Assembly: GCF_963674565.1 (NCBI RefSeq)
Contig: NZ_OY771430.1
Span: forward strand, 992,001 to 1,056,000
Reading direction: 5' to 3'
From: an uncultured Carboxylicivirga sp.
Lineage (GTDB): Bacteria; Bacteroidota; Bacteroidia; Bacteroidales; Marinilabiliaceae
DNA: 64,000 bases
This document shows positions 53,475 to 63,006 of this stretch, one piece after another. Numbering within the stretch: position 1 is the first letter of the stretch; each line of letters begins with the position of its first letter. A program made the position numbers and the translations under genes. The notes under the pieces are model-generated. The model saw only the letters and a program-made list of their open reading frames with translations. It ran no database searches and was not told the origin of the DNA.

Positions 53475-54428
53475 TTATTTCTTGTCGTCTTCTTTCTGTT
53501 TTTTATCGTATGCTTCAACAATATCCTGCACTAATTGGTGTCGGACAATATCTTTTTTGTTAAATTCTATTATGGCAATCCGATCAATTCCTTTAAGTAT
53601 CTTCATACCTTGAATCAAGCCCGAACTGCGAGGGTTAGGTAAGTCAATCTGAGTTACGTCACCCGTTACAATAAACTTGGCATAAGCACCCATACGGGTT
53701 AGAAACATCTTAAGCTGGTTATTTGTTGTGTTCTGGGCTTCATCTAATATCACACAGGCATCATTTAGTGTACGTCCACGCATAAATGCCAGTGGTGCAA
53801 TCTGTATAGTGCCGTTTTCCATGTATTCTTTTAGTCGGGTAGGAGGAATCATATCCTGCAGAGCATCGTACAATGGTTGTAAGTATGGATCAATCTTCTC
53901 TTTCATATCACCCGGTAAAAAACCCAGTTTTTCACCGGCTTCAACGGCTGGTCGACTTAAAATGATTCGTCTGACCTGTTTGTTCTTAAGAGCAGCTACT
54001 GCTAAGGCAATGGCCGTATAGGTTTTACCCGAACCTGCCGGACCAATGGCAAATAATAAATCGTTATTCTTAAACGACTTTACTAATTTATCCTGGTTTT
54101 CAGTTCGGGCTTTAATTGGTCTTCCACTAATGCCATAAAGGATAATATCGCTGTCGCTTTTAGCTTCAGTTATACTATCGCCTTCAAGTATTTCGGAAAT
54201 AGTAGCTTCTTTTAAAACATTGTATTGATTGTAATGCTCTATCAGATTATTGATTTTTTCTTCGAAATCAGCCATTTCTTCAGCATCCCCAATGGCTTTT
54301 AACCAATTGCCCCGGGCAACAACCTTAAGCTTCGGAAACCTGTTTTTAATAAGTTCAAGTTTAGCATTTTTTACACCTAAAAACTCTACCAAATCGACTG
54401 ATTCGAGATAAATCAATTTTTCAATCAT
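53475..54428 (-). CDS. PhoH-like ATPase
   Basis: 317 residues. Walker A GPAGSGKT has K135; Walker B is ACVILDEAQNTT, and RPAVEAGEKLGFLPGDMKEK is the PhoH signature. An N-terminal KH-like region precedes the ATPase. PhoH proteins (YbeZ type) are linked to RNA metabolism and ribosome maturation. Here it is cotranscribed with purC and not with ybeY as in proteobacteria. Confidence 0.92.
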   Translation of the reverse strand: MIEKLIYLESVDLVEFLGVKNAKLELIKNRFPKLKVVARGNWLKAIGDAEEMADFEEKINNLIEHYNQYNVLKEATISEILEGDSITEAKSDSDIILYGISGRPIKARTENQDKLVKSFKNNDLLFAIGPAGSGKTYTAIALAVAALKNKQVRRIILSRPAVEAGEKLGFLPGDMKEKIDPYLQPLYDALQDMIPPTRLKEYMENGTIQIAPLAFMRGRTLNDACVILDEAQNTTNNQLKMFLTRMGAYAKFIVTGDVTQIDLPNPRSSGLIQGMKILKGIDRIAIIEFNKKDIVRHQLVQDIVEAYDKKQKEDDKK

Positions 54429-54615
54429 ATAAAGGTCAATATTCCGTCATTTACTCTAATGCAAAGTAACAACAATTTTTACATTTCTCTTCTTTCAAAA
54501 TACCCCAAATGAAAGCAAAAGTTAAATTGAATAAATAGATAGACTATAATTTAAAATGACCTCAAGTTTCCAATATATTTGTACTATTATTAATCATCGA
54601 AGGCTTTTAAACATT

Positions 54616-55410
54616 ATGAGTAATAACACACATGAATTAACCCTGGTTGCATTTAAAGAATTATTGGAAATAATGGATGAGTTGCGCAGCAAGTGCCCTT
54701 GGGATAAGGAGCAAACAAATGAATCGTTGCGTACATTAACCATTGAGGAGACATACGAATTGGCTGATGCAATCATTAAAAATGATCCAAAACTTATTAA
54801 AAAGGAACTGGGAGATGTGCTTTTACACATTGTGTTTTATGCTAAAATAGGTTCAGAGACCAATGATTTTACAATGAAGGAGGTAATAGAGGCTTTAAAT
54901 GAAAAGCTAATTTATCGACATCCACATATTTTTGGAGAAGTTAAAGTAGATGATGCGCGTGAGGTAGAAGAAAACTGGGAAAAGCTTAAACTCAAAGAAA
55001 AAGATGGTAATAAATCTGTATTGTCGGGTGTGCCAATGAGTTTACCGGCTATGGTGAAAGCTAACAGAATACAGGACAAGGCCCGTGGCGTTGGATTTGA
55101 CTGGGAACATAAAGAACAAGTCTGGGATAAGGTTCATGAAGAGTTGGGAGAGTTGAAAGTAGAAATAGATCAGATGGATCAGGATAAAATAGAAGCTGAG
55201 TTTGGTGATTTATTGTTTTCTATTATCAATGCAGCTCGTCTCTATGGTGTAAATCCTGAGAACGCGTTGGAAAGAACTAATCGTAAATTTATCCACCGTT
55301 TTAATTATCTGGAGGAAAAAACGATCAAAGCCGGACTCGATTTAAAGGCAATGTCGCTTGAAGAAATGGATAAGATTTGGAATGAAGCAAAAAAAATAGA
55401 CATGGTATAA
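54616..55410 (+). CDS. mazG: Nucleoside triphosphate pyrophosphohydrolase MazG
   Basis: 264 residues from MSNNTHELTL, matching E. coli MazG in length; a frame 20 codons longer (54556) has no family similarity. Two MazG domains: the first with CPWDKEQTNESLRTLTIEETYELADAI, the second with EELGELKVEI and EFGDLLFSIINAAR, each with the acidic metal-binding pattern. It hydrolyses NTPs and dNTPs to monophosphates. There is no toxin gene next to it, so it is not part of a mazEF locus. Confidence 0.94.
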   Translation: MSNNTHELTLVAFKELLEIMDELRSKCPWDKEQTNESLRTLTIEETYELADAIIKNDPKLIKKELGDVLLHIVFYAKIGSETNDFTMKEVIEALNEKLIYRHPHIFGEVKVDDAREVEENWEKLKLKEKDGNKSVLSGVPMSLPAMVKANRIQDKARGVGFDWEHKEQVWDKVHEELGELKVEIDQMDQDKIEAEFGDLLFSIINAARLYGVNPENALERTNRKFIHRFNYLEEKTIKAGLDLKAMSLEEMDKIWNEAKKIDMV

Positions 55411-55550
55411 ATTATTGTATTATAGTGGTTAAGGATGTTGTTGATGGGAAGCCCTGTTAATAATTGTTAAGTTTTGGCATGGAGTTTGGATGGATTTATC
55501 AAAGCTAATGCATTAAGCCTGATAACATGTCTAACTTAAAACTAGAAGCC

Positions 55551-56207
55551 ATGAAAGCGAAACAATTAATATACACGGTATTGATAGGGACCTTTATTTT
55601 TATTTCGGGCAATAATATTTTTGCACAGGAGAGAAGATCATCCAGAACATCCAGAAATGACGTAAGGTCGAGTGATAACAACAGAACCAGGGTTAAACGT
55701 CAGTCTACTCAGGCGAACAACCAGTCAGCTAGTTATTCAAAGAATAGCAAAAACAATAACAATCAGAAATACAAAAAAGTAAACAATAGTAACAAATATC
55801 ATCAGTATCAGTACGTAGAAGATCATTGTCATGCCGGCTGCACAGTACCCGGACATCATTCAACAACAGTACATGTTCATCGTAATGGATATAATCATCC
55901 TAAGCATCATAATCACTATGTATATTTGCAAAGGCTACCATCATCTCATTATATCAGTTTTGTGATAGGTTACGATACTTATTATCATTGCGAAGGTAGA
56001 TTTTATGCTTACTGGCCTGGTAGAGGATACATCGAAGCTGAAGTGCAGCTGCCAACCGTGAGATATGCACCTAGTCATTGTTCAGTAAGAGGTTATAATG
56101 GTTATCATTATCTGTACAGAGATGGTTATTATTACATACCATATGAGCGCGGTTATTACAGGGTGAGAGATCATTCATCGGAAGTAGTTTGCAGAATTAG
56201 AAATTGA
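55551..56207 (+). CDS. Secreted His/Tyr-rich protein of unknown function
   Basis: 218 residues from MKAKQLIY, with a signal peptide (about 1-23, NIFAQ). The next 65 residues are low-complexity, rich in Ser, Asn, Arg and Lys. The C-terminal 140 residues are full of His and Tyr (HCHAGC, GHHSTTVHVH, HPKHHNHYVY) and end with a Tyr-rich part (YHYLYRDGYYYIPYERGYYRV). Metal or polysaccharide binding is possible but not shown. I do not recognise the family with confidence; DUF6515-like proteins share the LP-x-Y and YYYxxGxYY style. A terminator follows. Confidence 0.7.
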   Translation: MKAKQLIYTVLIGTFIFISGNNIFAQERRSSRTSRNDVRSSDNNRTRVKRQSTQANNQSASYSKNSKNNNNQKYKKVNNSNKYHQYQYVEDHCHAGCTVPGHHSTTVHVHRNGYNHPKHHNHYVYLQRLPSSHYISFVIGYDTYYHCEGRFYAYWPGRGYIEAEVQLPTVRYAPSHCSVRGYNGYHYLYRDGYYYIPYERGYYRVRDHSSEVVCRIRN

Positions 56208-56231
56208 CATTAAAACAGGCAATTAATAGTT

Positions 56232-56262
56232 AAACCCGTCATTTTTTTGACGGGTTTTTGTT
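56232..56262 (+). terminator. Terminator after the His/Tyr-rich protein gene
   Basis: Stem AAACCCGTCA (56232-56241) / TGACGGGTTT (56248-56257), 6-base loop, T-rich tail TTGTTTTT. Confidence 0.88.
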
Positions 56263-56324
56263 TTTATAATGTTAAGATTTAGAATTTCTGATAAATATCA
56301 CCTTTACAATTAATAAGAAGAATG

Positions 56325-56332
56325 TATTTTTG
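56325..56332 (+). promoter_or_regulatory. -7 element before fhs
   Basis: TATTTTTG, 51 bases before the fhs ATG; TTTA 18 bases upstream is a weak -33. Confidence 0.5.
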
Positions 56333-56383
56333 CAGCTTCAATTTTTGAAGAGAGTAATTTAGAAACTTTTAGAGTAGCTATTA

Positions 56384-58078
56384 ATGGAGTTGAACACAAC
56401 CAAAAAATTCAAAACAGATTTAGAGATTGCCCAATCGGCACAAATGCAGCATATATCTAAAATTGCTGCTAAGCTTAATATTGATCCGGATGATATAGAA
56501 ATGTACGGTAAATATAAAGCTAAGCTTCCATTGAGTTTAATCGATGAAGAAAAAGTGAAGGAGAATAAGTTGATTTTGGTAACTGCTCTAACACCAACAC
56601 CTGCAGGAGAAGGTAAAACAACTGTTTCCATTGGGCTTACAGAAGGATTAAATAAAATAGGCAAACAAGCAACTGCTGTTTTGCGCGAACCTTCTTTGGG
56701 ACCTGTTTTTGGAATTAAAGGAGGGGCAGCAGGAGGAGGTTATTCTCAGGTTGTTCCAATGGAAGATATCAATTTGCATTTTACTGGTGATTTTTCTGCC
56801 ATTGAAAAAGCAAATAATCTTCTTGCTGCTTTAATAGATAATAATATTCAGAGTAAGACACGTAATTTAAATATTGATCCCCGCACTATTGTTTGGAAAC
56901 GTGTTATTGATATGAATGATAGGGCTTTGCGTGATATTACCATTGGTTTGGGAGGAACAGCAAATGGTATTCCCCGTCAGGATGGGTTTAATATAACTGC
57001 AGCATCTGAAGTGATGGCTATACTTTGTATGGCAACCAGTTTGGATGATCTTAAAGAGCGATTAGGAAATATATTTGTTGGTTTTACATTTGATAAGAAA
57101 CCAATCTATGCCAGGGATTTAAATGCACAAGGTCCTATGGCTTTACTATTAAAAGAAGCAATAAAACCAAATCTGGTTCAAACGCTGGAAGGAAATCCGG
57201 CCATTATTCACGGTGGACCCTTTGCAAACATTGCGCAGGGTACCAATACTATTTTAGCTACTAAAATGGGCCTTTCCTTATCTGATTATGTGGTTACAGA
57301 AGCAGGATTTGGTGCTGATTTGGGAGCCGAAAAGTTTCTTAATATTAAATCAGTAGCAGGCGATTTAAAACCGAATACGATGGTAATTGTGGCAACCATT
57401 AGGGCGCTTCGTCATCATGGTGGAGCTGTTAAGGAAGATTACGATACTCCAAGCAGAGAAAGGGTGGAAGCTGGTTTTGCTAACCTGGAGAAACATATCG
57501 AAAACGCTTTTAAATTTGGTTTAAAGCCTGTTGTGGCCATCAATAATTTTGTATCCGACAGTGAAGAAGAGATTGCTTTGGTAAAGTGCCGTTGCAAGGA
57601 AATGGGTGTTGAAGCTGTTATCAGTCAAGGTTGGGGATTAGGAGGTGATGGCACCATGGAACTGGCACAGGCTGTTGTTAGAGCCATTGAAGAAGGAGAG
57701 AGTAATTTTAAGCCTCTTTATGATCATCAATCCTCTGTCATTGAGAAAATAGAAACTATTGCCCGTGAAATATATGGTGCTGATGGTGTTGATTTCTCAA
57801 AGGATGCTTTAGCTGATATTAAAAAAATTGAAGCTTTGGGATTAGATAAGTTGCCGGTTTGCATGGCTAAAACTCAAAAATCTTTCTCAGATAATGAAAG
57901 CTTAATTGGTCGTCCTAAAGGATTTAAAGTTACCGTTAGAGAATTTGAGTTTGCAGCAGGAGCGGGCTTTATAATTCCTATTTTGGGTAAAATGATGCGT
58001 ATGCCGGGTTTACCACCTGTACCAGCTGCAGAGGGAATGGATATTAACTCAGAAGGAGTTATTTCTGGTTTGTCATAA
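56384..58078 (+). CDS. fhs: Formate--tetrahydrofolate ligase
   Basis: 564 residues. The ATP-binding loop TPTPAGEGKTT has K78; VLREPSLGPVFGIKGGAAGGGYSQVVPMEDINLHFTGD-type folate/formyl-phosphate segments follow from about residue 97, and the C-terminal EFEFAAGAGFIIPILGKMMRMPGLP block is intact. It makes 10-formyl-THF from formate, ATP and THF, supplying purine synthesis. Formate from the pfl cluster nearby is a natural substrate. It has its own -7 box and terminator. Confidence 0.96.
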   Translation: MELNTTKKFKTDLEIAQSAQMQHISKIAAKLNIDPDDIEMYGKYKAKLPLSLIDEEKVKENKLILVTALTPTPAGEGKTTVSIGLTEGLNKIGKQATAVLREPSLGPVFGIKGGAAGGGYSQVVPMEDINLHFTGDFSAIEKANNLLAALIDNNIQSKTRNLNIDPRTIVWKRVIDMNDRALRDITIGLGGTANGIPRQDGFNITAASEVMAILCMATSLDDLKERLGNIFVGFTFDKKPIYARDLNAQGPMALLLKEAIKPNLVQTLEGNPAIIHGGPFANIAQGTNTILATKMGLSLSDYVVTEAGFGADLGAEKFLNIKSVAGDLKPNTMVIVATIRALRHHGGAVKEDYDTPSRERVEAGFANLEKHIENAFKFGLKPVVAINNFVSDSEEEIALVKCRCKEMGVEAVISQGWGLGGDGTMELAQAVVRAIEEGESNFKPLYDHQSSVIEKIETIAREIYGADGVDFSKDALADIKKIEALGLDKLPVCMAKTQKSFSDNESLIGRPKGFKVTVREFEFAAGAGFIIPILGKMMRMPGLPPVPAAEGMDINSEGVISGLS

Positions 58079-58102
58079 CATTGCAATGTATTTCATATAT
58101 AC

Positions 58103-58134
58103 AAAAGGCTATCCAATGGGTAGCCTTTTGATTT
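58103..58134 (+). terminator. Terminator after fhs
   Basis: Stem AAAAGGCTATCC (58103-58114) / GGGTAGCCTTTT (58118-58129), one G-U pair, tail GATTTTT. Confidence 0.82.
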
Positions 58135-58247
58135 TTAGATACCTAGTTGTTTGTGACTGAGTGGAATGTGTTAATTAAAGTGTAAATATGTATATTATTT
58201 GTAAATAATCTTTTATATATTTATGGCGGAAACAACCTAAACATACT

Positions 58248-58718
58248 ATGATGTATAAATCTACCTTTACAGCTAATAGGCTAAATGTCTATTTCATATC
58301 CTATTATGTAGCAGCTGTTATACTTTCTTATTATTCGATTGAAACGGGTTTCATTGCTATTGCAATAGGTATTGCTGCGATGACTTATTCTGCTGGTATC
58401 GAATTAGATGTAGGAAATAACCGATACAGAAACTTTTCAAGGGTATTAGGCTATACAATGGGAGGATGGAGGCACTTGCCAGCCATAAAGTATGTTTCTG
58501 TTGTAAGGTATTTATCGGTTAGCGAAGGAGATAGTGGAGAAGCTGATACAAGTGATTACTTATACAAGTTAGTTTTGGCTGTGGATGATCATAAGCGGGT
58601 GATTAAACTTTGTTCATTTAATAAAGAAAAAGCATTGGATGAAGCAATGAAAATAGGAGAGAACCTGGATTTAAAGGTTTATGATTGCACAACTCCTGAA
58701 AGAAAATGGATTAGATAA
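58248..58718 (+). CDS. Small membrane protein of unknown function
   Basis: 156 residues. Two hydrophobic segments (about 12-28 and 32-48) are followed by a hydrophilic domain with a beta-rich first half (IELDVGNNRYRNFSRVLGYTMGGWRHLP) that resembles bacterial PH-like folds and a helix near the end. No motif fixes a function. It is alone between terminators at 58103 and 58737. Confidence 0.6.
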   Translation: MMYKSTFTANRLNVYFISYYVAAVILSYYSIETGFIAIAIGIAAMTYSAGIELDVGNNRYRNFSRVLGYTMGGWRHLPAIKYVSVVRYLSVSEGDSGEADTSDYLYKLVLAVDDHKRVIKLCSFNKEKALDEAMKIGENLDLKVYDCTTPERKWIR

Positions 58719-58736
58719 TTCAGTAAACATTAAATA

Positions 58737-58770
58737 AAAATCCCCACTAACAAATGTTAATGGGGATTTT
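58737..58770. terminator. Bidirectional terminator between the small membrane protein and TonB receptor genes
   Basis: AAAATCCCCA-C-TAAC / GTTA-A-TGGGGATTTT around AAAT; 14 of 15 pairs; A/T-rich tails on both sides. Confidence 0.8.
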
Positions 58771-58788
58771 AAGTAATAGTATAAATGA

Positions 58789-61176
58789 TTATAGTATATT
58801 GCTTAATTTAATGCCACAGTAAATCGTTCTTGGATTCATCGGGCCATAAACATAACCTGGATCACGGTTGATACCCGAATCAAAATCATCCTGGTATGAA
58901 TTAAATATATTCTTAACACCTCCGAACAATTTAAAAGGTAAGCCTCCAACATTAATTTTATATTCAGCTTTAAAACCTAAATCAAAAAAAGTCGGTGTTG
59001 TTCTGATTGTACCTACTATACCTTCTTCTTCTGTAATGATGTTATCCTGCGCCGTAAAGTTTTCACCATAATAAGCTACTTTCATTTTCCCTGTATAAGT
59101 TCCAGTTGTTATCAGGCAAAGTTTTGGAAATACATCATAATCAAAAGAAAAGAATCCATAATTACCAGGGGTACGTAGAAAATCTTTTTCGTTTAATTCC
59201 TGTTCAGATCCAAAGGTGCTTGACTGAATGGTGTAACCTGTTCTGAAGTATACTTTGTTAATTGGAGAAATGGTTGCTTCAAAATTGACTCCCTGAACAG
59301 TAGCTCCGTTTTCATCATTACTTCTTATGTACGTTGTAACACCTGTTTGTTCATCAAATTCTGGAGTTGAAGCAAATGCATCATTAAGTTTGGTATAGAA
59401 CCCTTCTGCTAATAAACCAATATTCCATGTACCCATTGTCTTATTGAAATCAAAAGAAGTCATGTAACTGTGGCTTGTTTCCTGTTTTAGGTCCGCTTCA
59501 TTGGCATATACTACTTTTCGTGATCCGGATGTTTCGATATGAAGATCTTCATCAAATACCTGTGGGGCACGATATCCTTGTGAATAACTGGCTCTCCATT
59601 GAAGTGAAGGTGAAATATGCCATAATACGTTCATTCGTGGACTAAAAACTTTTCCACTATTGTTACCGTCTTTATGTTCTATATCAGTAATTTTATATTG
59701 ATCGAATCTTGCACCAATCGATACTTTTACATTACCAATCTTTCTGTCATACTGAGCAAAAACTCCATAAATAGATTTCTTCTGATCCGTAATTTGAGTA
59801 TTGGGTACATGTTCACCAGTTTCCAAATCTAAATATCCTAATTTCTTATCATCCATAACATCATTAACAGCTTCAATACCTGATATGATTGAATTATTAC
59901 CAAAATCAGTTTTGAATTGTGTACCTATGTTGTAGGTTAGTCCGTTGGTATGGCCATAATCTGATAAACTTTGTTCGGCACCATAATAAGAGGCTCTGTC
60001 AACGTTCTGAGCTGATCCGTATACCGACCATACGCTTCCTGTACCAACAAAGCGTTCATAGGTTAGGGCAGTTGTGGTTATTTTGTGTTCAACTGCCTCT
60101 GAAATATCAGCTTCGTGATTTGGATAGTCAAATTTATTACCGCCTCGACGTTCTTCATTCATTCGCATAAAATCCAATGTAACTTTACTTCTGTAATCGA
60201 TACGATGGTTTAAACGGGCACCAAACGTAAGGTTGTCAATTTGTGAGATTTCAGAATAACCATCTCCGTTGGAATCAAACGGATCTTTATCTCGATAAAA
60301 TCCAAATAATGCCAAACCGGTTTTTTTATCTTCACTCACGATTGTTGCATTTAAGTTAACTGAGTAATCCGATGCTGCTCCACCATCGGATCCGACACCA
60401 ACTGAGCTGTATTGTGTACCTATATTATAAGAATTGGAAAGTGGATCCTTGGTAATTAGATTAATGGTACCTGCTATGGCATTACTTCCATATAACGCAG
60501 AACCTCCACCTCTTATCACTTCAATTCGATCTATCATGCTTGAAGGCATCAGTTCAAGACCGTAAACACCAGCCAGATTACTAAAGATGGCTCTGTTGTT
60601 TATCAGTACCTGTGAATGCGCTCCATCCATACCATTCATTCTAACTTGAGTAAACCCGCAATTCTGGCAATTATTTTCCAATCGTAAACCAGGAACATAA
60701 TTCAGTCCTTCGCCAATTGAAATAGTTTCTGTGTTTTCGAGTAATTTAGGGGTTACTGTATTAACAATCATTGAGGCATCAGTACGCTTGGTTTCTTTTC
60801 TGTCGGCAGTCACTACTACCTGTTCAATGCCTAACACATCTTCTTCCAGATTAAATGTAATATTGTTGGTTTTTCCGGCTTCAAACTGAATAAGTTTTTC
60901 AACTGGTTTATATCCAAGTGCCTGAGCCTTTACAATAAATTCTCCCTGAGGTACAAGATTTAATTCAAATAAACCATTCAGATCTGAGACTGCTCCCAAA
61001 GTTGTATTACTGATTGAAACGGTTGCAAATGCCAATGGTTCCCCGTCTGAAGTAATGGTTCCTTTCAGGTTACAAATAGGTTCGGGGGGTGCAGCCTGTG
61101 CACTAACAGTCGCCATGTTGACAGAAAATATGAACAATATGGCCATAGCAAGGGCATACAAATAGTTTGTTTTCAT
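58789..61176 (-). CDS. TonB-dependent outer-membrane receptor with N-terminal carboxypeptidase-regulatory-like domain
   Basis: 795 residues. Signal peptide (about 1-26), beta-sandwich (about 37-115), plug (about 125-240) and a 22-strand barrel to the C-terminus. The plug has a CQNCG motif with C170 and C173 just before VRMNGMDGAHSQVLINN, plus VIRGGGSALYGSNAIAGTINLI. This Cys-bearing plug is seen in a Bacteroidota receptor group; the ligand is unknown. The gene upstream encodes a small His-rich secreted protein, which hints at a metal or metal complex. It is not a SusC: shorter, and with no SusD. Confidence 0.9.
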   Translation of the reverse strand: MKTNYLYALAMAILFIFSVNMATVSAQAAPPEPICNLKGTITSDGEPLAFATVSISNTTLGAVSDLNGLFELNLVPQGEFIVKAQALGYKPVEKLIQFEAGKTNNITFNLEEDVLGIEQVVVTADRKETKRTDASMIVNTVTPKLLENTETISIGEGLNYVPGLRLENNCQNCGFTQVRMNGMDGAHSQVLINNRAIFSNLAGVYGLELMPSSMIDRIEVIRGGGSALYGSNAIAGTINLITKDPLSNSYNIGTQYSSVGVGSDGGAASDYSVNLNATIVSEDKKTGLALFGFYRDKDPFDSNGDGYSEISQIDNLTFGARLNHRIDYRSKVTLDFMRMNEERRGGNKFDYPNHEADISEAVEHKITTTALTYERFVGTGSVWSVYGSAQNVDRASYYGAEQSLSDYGHTNGLTYNIGTQFKTDFGNNSIISGIEAVNDVMDDKKLGYLDLETGEHVPNTQITDQKKSIYGVFAQYDRKIGNVKVSIGARFDQYKITDIEHKDGNNSGKVFSPRMNVLWHISPSLQWRASYSQGYRAPQVFDEDLHIETSGSRKVVYANEADLKQETSHSYMTSFDFNKTMGTWNIGLLAEGFYTKLNDAFASTPEFDEQTGVTTYIRSNDENGATVQGVNFEATISPINKVYFRTGYTIQSSTFGSEQELNEKDFLRTPGNYGFFSFDYDVFPKLCLITTGTYTGKMKVAYYGENFTAQDNIITEEEGIVGTIRTTPTFFDLGFKAEYKINVGGLPFKLFGGVKNIFNSYQDDFDSGINRDPGYVYGPMNPRTIYCGIKLSNIL

Positions 61177-61229
61177 TTTGTAGTGAATTATGGTGGAATA
61201 TTTTAAAATTTCGTATTACTAAATTTGAT

Positions 61230-61577
61230 TTAGCATTCTGGGGGGCCTCTTTGAGATAGACTGGTAAAATGTATAGAATGACTTAACCCAGAACCAGACG
61301 GTTCGAAAGTTATCTTGAATTGAAAAGGTGTTTCTGCAACTAATGGATTTATATTAGAATTACATAAAAGTTGCTGTTGTTCGTAAAAACTAAACTCGTA
61401 ATCACTATGTGAGTGATTGCCTCCGTTAGGATGTGCATGGTGGAAGATTTTTCCACTGGCTGTTTTGTGTGTATGAAAAAAGAGAGCATTATTTGCAACC
61501 TGCAACGTAAAAGCAACGACAAGCAGTAGACTTATTCGCTTTAGAAGATTTAGGTATGTCTTGTACTCTTTTTTCAT
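61230..61577 (-). CDS. Small His-rich exported protein
   Basis: 115 residues from MKKEYKTYLN (an upstream ATG two codons earlier is also possible). One hydrophobic signal or anchor segment (about 13-30) is followed by a His cluster (FFHTHKTASGKIFHHAHPNGG, then NHSHSDYE), suited to Zn, Cu or similar ions. The rest is short and ends RGPPEC. The family is not recognised. It lies 53 bases before the TonB receptor on the same strand, suggesting a shared transcript and a metal-related role. No enzymatic motif. Confidence 0.65.
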   Translation of the reverse strand: MKKEYKTYLNLLKRISLLLVVAFTLQVANNALFFHTHKTASGKIFHHAHPNGGNHSHSDYEFSFYEQQQLLCNSNINPLVAETPFQFKITFEPSGSGLSHSIHFTSLSQRGPPEC

Positions 61578-61610
61578 CAACACAAAAATGAAACTTTTCT
61601 TTAATACAAC

Positions 61611-61632
61611 AAATCCCCAATTATGGGGATTT
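61611..61632. promoter_or_regulatory. Hairpin in the leader of the His-rich protein gene
   Basis: AAATCCCCA (61611-61619) / TGGGGATTT (61624-61632), 4-base loop, about 34 bases before the start on the minus strand. Its T-tract lies on the plus side, where there is no gene to terminate, so a leader structure is more likely. Confidence 0.4.
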
Positions 61633-61675
61633 TTAAGTGCTGTATTACTAAAATAGTATTTGTTTGATGGGAAAA

Positions 61676-61710
61676 AAAAGGCTGATCTTTATTTTGATCA
61701 GCCTTTTCAT
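61676..61710 (-). terminator. Terminator after the OprP-like porin gene
   Basis: Perfect 12-bp stem AAAAGGCTGATC (61676-61687) / GATCAGCCTTTT (61696-61707), 8-base loop; minus-strand tail is TTTTTTTTCCC. Confidence 0.88.
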
Positions 61711-61720
61711 CAATCAATTA

Positions 61721-62956
61721 TTAATAATTGACTTGTAATTGTAAGCGCAGTAATCTACCGCTCTGTTTATTTATTGGACTTGCCATGTCTTCGTATCGAC
61801 GCTCAGCCAAAGTATAAATTGCAACTACTTCAAATGCTTTTATCGGTTGCCATTCAATACCTAGTTCCAGTTCTTTTACTGTGTAACTTCTGGCATCTAA
61901 TTCAAACTTCTTACCTCCATCATAATACATACCTTTCACAAAAGGAAAGAATTCTTGTTGTTTATGCTGAATACGATACATTATTTGAGCATATCCACCA
62001 TGTAGGTTCTCAACACCAATCGATCCGGTTCCTGTATTAGCATCATATGCAAACTCAGGACCTTTACCAATATTGTATTCAGCCTGAAATCCAAAGGGCT
62101 GAGGGTAGTAAATAATACTACCAGCAATACGCTGGTCTTTAAAGAGTTGATTTAATGCAGATGTTGAAGTGATTGTACCGTCATCCTTTCTTACTGTTAC
62201 ATTATCAGAAACTGATGTGGCAACATATTGTCCGGTGTAACCTTGTATTCCTAATTCGAGATACTGGCCTGACTTAAATTCGAAAGGATAAGTAAAACGC
62301 ATTGCAACATGAGGGAATTTTTCTGCATCAGGAACGGTGCTGTTTCCTCTTTGTCCGTTATAAAACATGGTATAAATCATGCCGTAATCTCCGGATCCTT
62401 TCAGGCCTTTTTTCTTTAACTGGCTAAAGCGTTCACGAATTTCTTTTGGCGCATAATGCACTCCGATACCCATATCACGTTCATCCTTAACAGCACTGTT
62501 AAGTGGATCGTTACGATCCAATGCCAATCGGTTTTGTGACGATTGAAGATTTTCAAAGCCATAAGGGATTTTACTTTGACCTCCTCTTACTCTCCATTCA
62601 CCTGCTTCATCAAGAAAATAATCGAAATATGCATCTCTAAGCTGACCTAAATTTTTACCTTCTGCTGCAAAATCGGTTTGAAAATAGAAATATAACCGTG
62701 GATGTATCTGCCCACTCACTTTCATACGCATCCGGCGAAGTGAGAAACCATCAAAGCCACCATAGGTTCTGTCTCCTTGCGGATTCTCCATATCCGCATT
62801 GGTTTTTAACAGATCGTTATAGCGTAATTGCATATAACCACTGATTTTTACTTTATCAAACCACTCTTTTTTAGTAACAGTAGTTTGTTGTTCCTGGGCA
62901 TACGTTATTTGTAAAAATGAAATTATAATAACAACTAGCCAAAGTTTTGTCTTCAT
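61721..62956 (-). CDS. Phosphate-selective porin OprO/OprP-like protein
   Basis: 411 residues with a signal peptide (about 1-20, ITYAQ). The mature part begins WFDKVKISGYMQLRYN and has the family pattern of GFSLRRMRMKVSGQIHPRLYFYFQTDFA and RVRGGQSKIPYGFENLQSSQNRLALDR. A 16-strand barrel ends in VNY. Annotated relatives take up phosphate or polyphosphate, but specificity is not proven in Bacteroidota. A related porin-like gene lies 50 bases upstream, same strand. Confidence 0.88.
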   Translation of the reverse strand: MKTKLWLVVIIISFLQITYAQEQQTTVTKKEWFDKVKISGYMQLRYNDLLKTNADMENPQGDRTYGGFDGFSLRRMRMKVSGQIHPRLYFYFQTDFAAEGKNLGQLRDAYFDYFLDEAGEWRVRGGQSKIPYGFENLQSSQNRLALDRNDPLNSAVKDERDMGIGVHYAPKEIRERFSQLKKKGLKGSGDYGMIYTMFYNGQRGNSTVPDAEKFPHVAMRFTYPFEFKSGQYLELGIQGYTGQYVATSVSDNVTVRKDDGTITSTSALNQLFKDQRIAGSIIYYPQPFGFQAEYNIGKGPEFAYDANTGTGSIGVENLHGGYAQIMYRIQHKQQEFFPFVKGMYYDGGKKFELDARSYTVKELELGIEWQPIKAFEVVAIYTLAERRYEDMASPINKQSGRLLRLQLQVNY

Positions 62957-63006
62957 TATTCCTGTGTTTTATTAATAAAAAAGGCAATTGGTTAGGCTGT
63001 TTTTAA

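Noticed and set aside
54616..55410. mazG as part of a toxin-antitoxin module
   Set aside because: No mazE/mazF or other toxin gene nearby; the protein is a standard two-domain housekeeping MazG.
58789..61176. BtuB-type cobalamin receptor
   Set aside because: No cobalamin riboswitch upstream and a His-rich metal-type neighbour; cobalamin cannot be excluded but is not supported.
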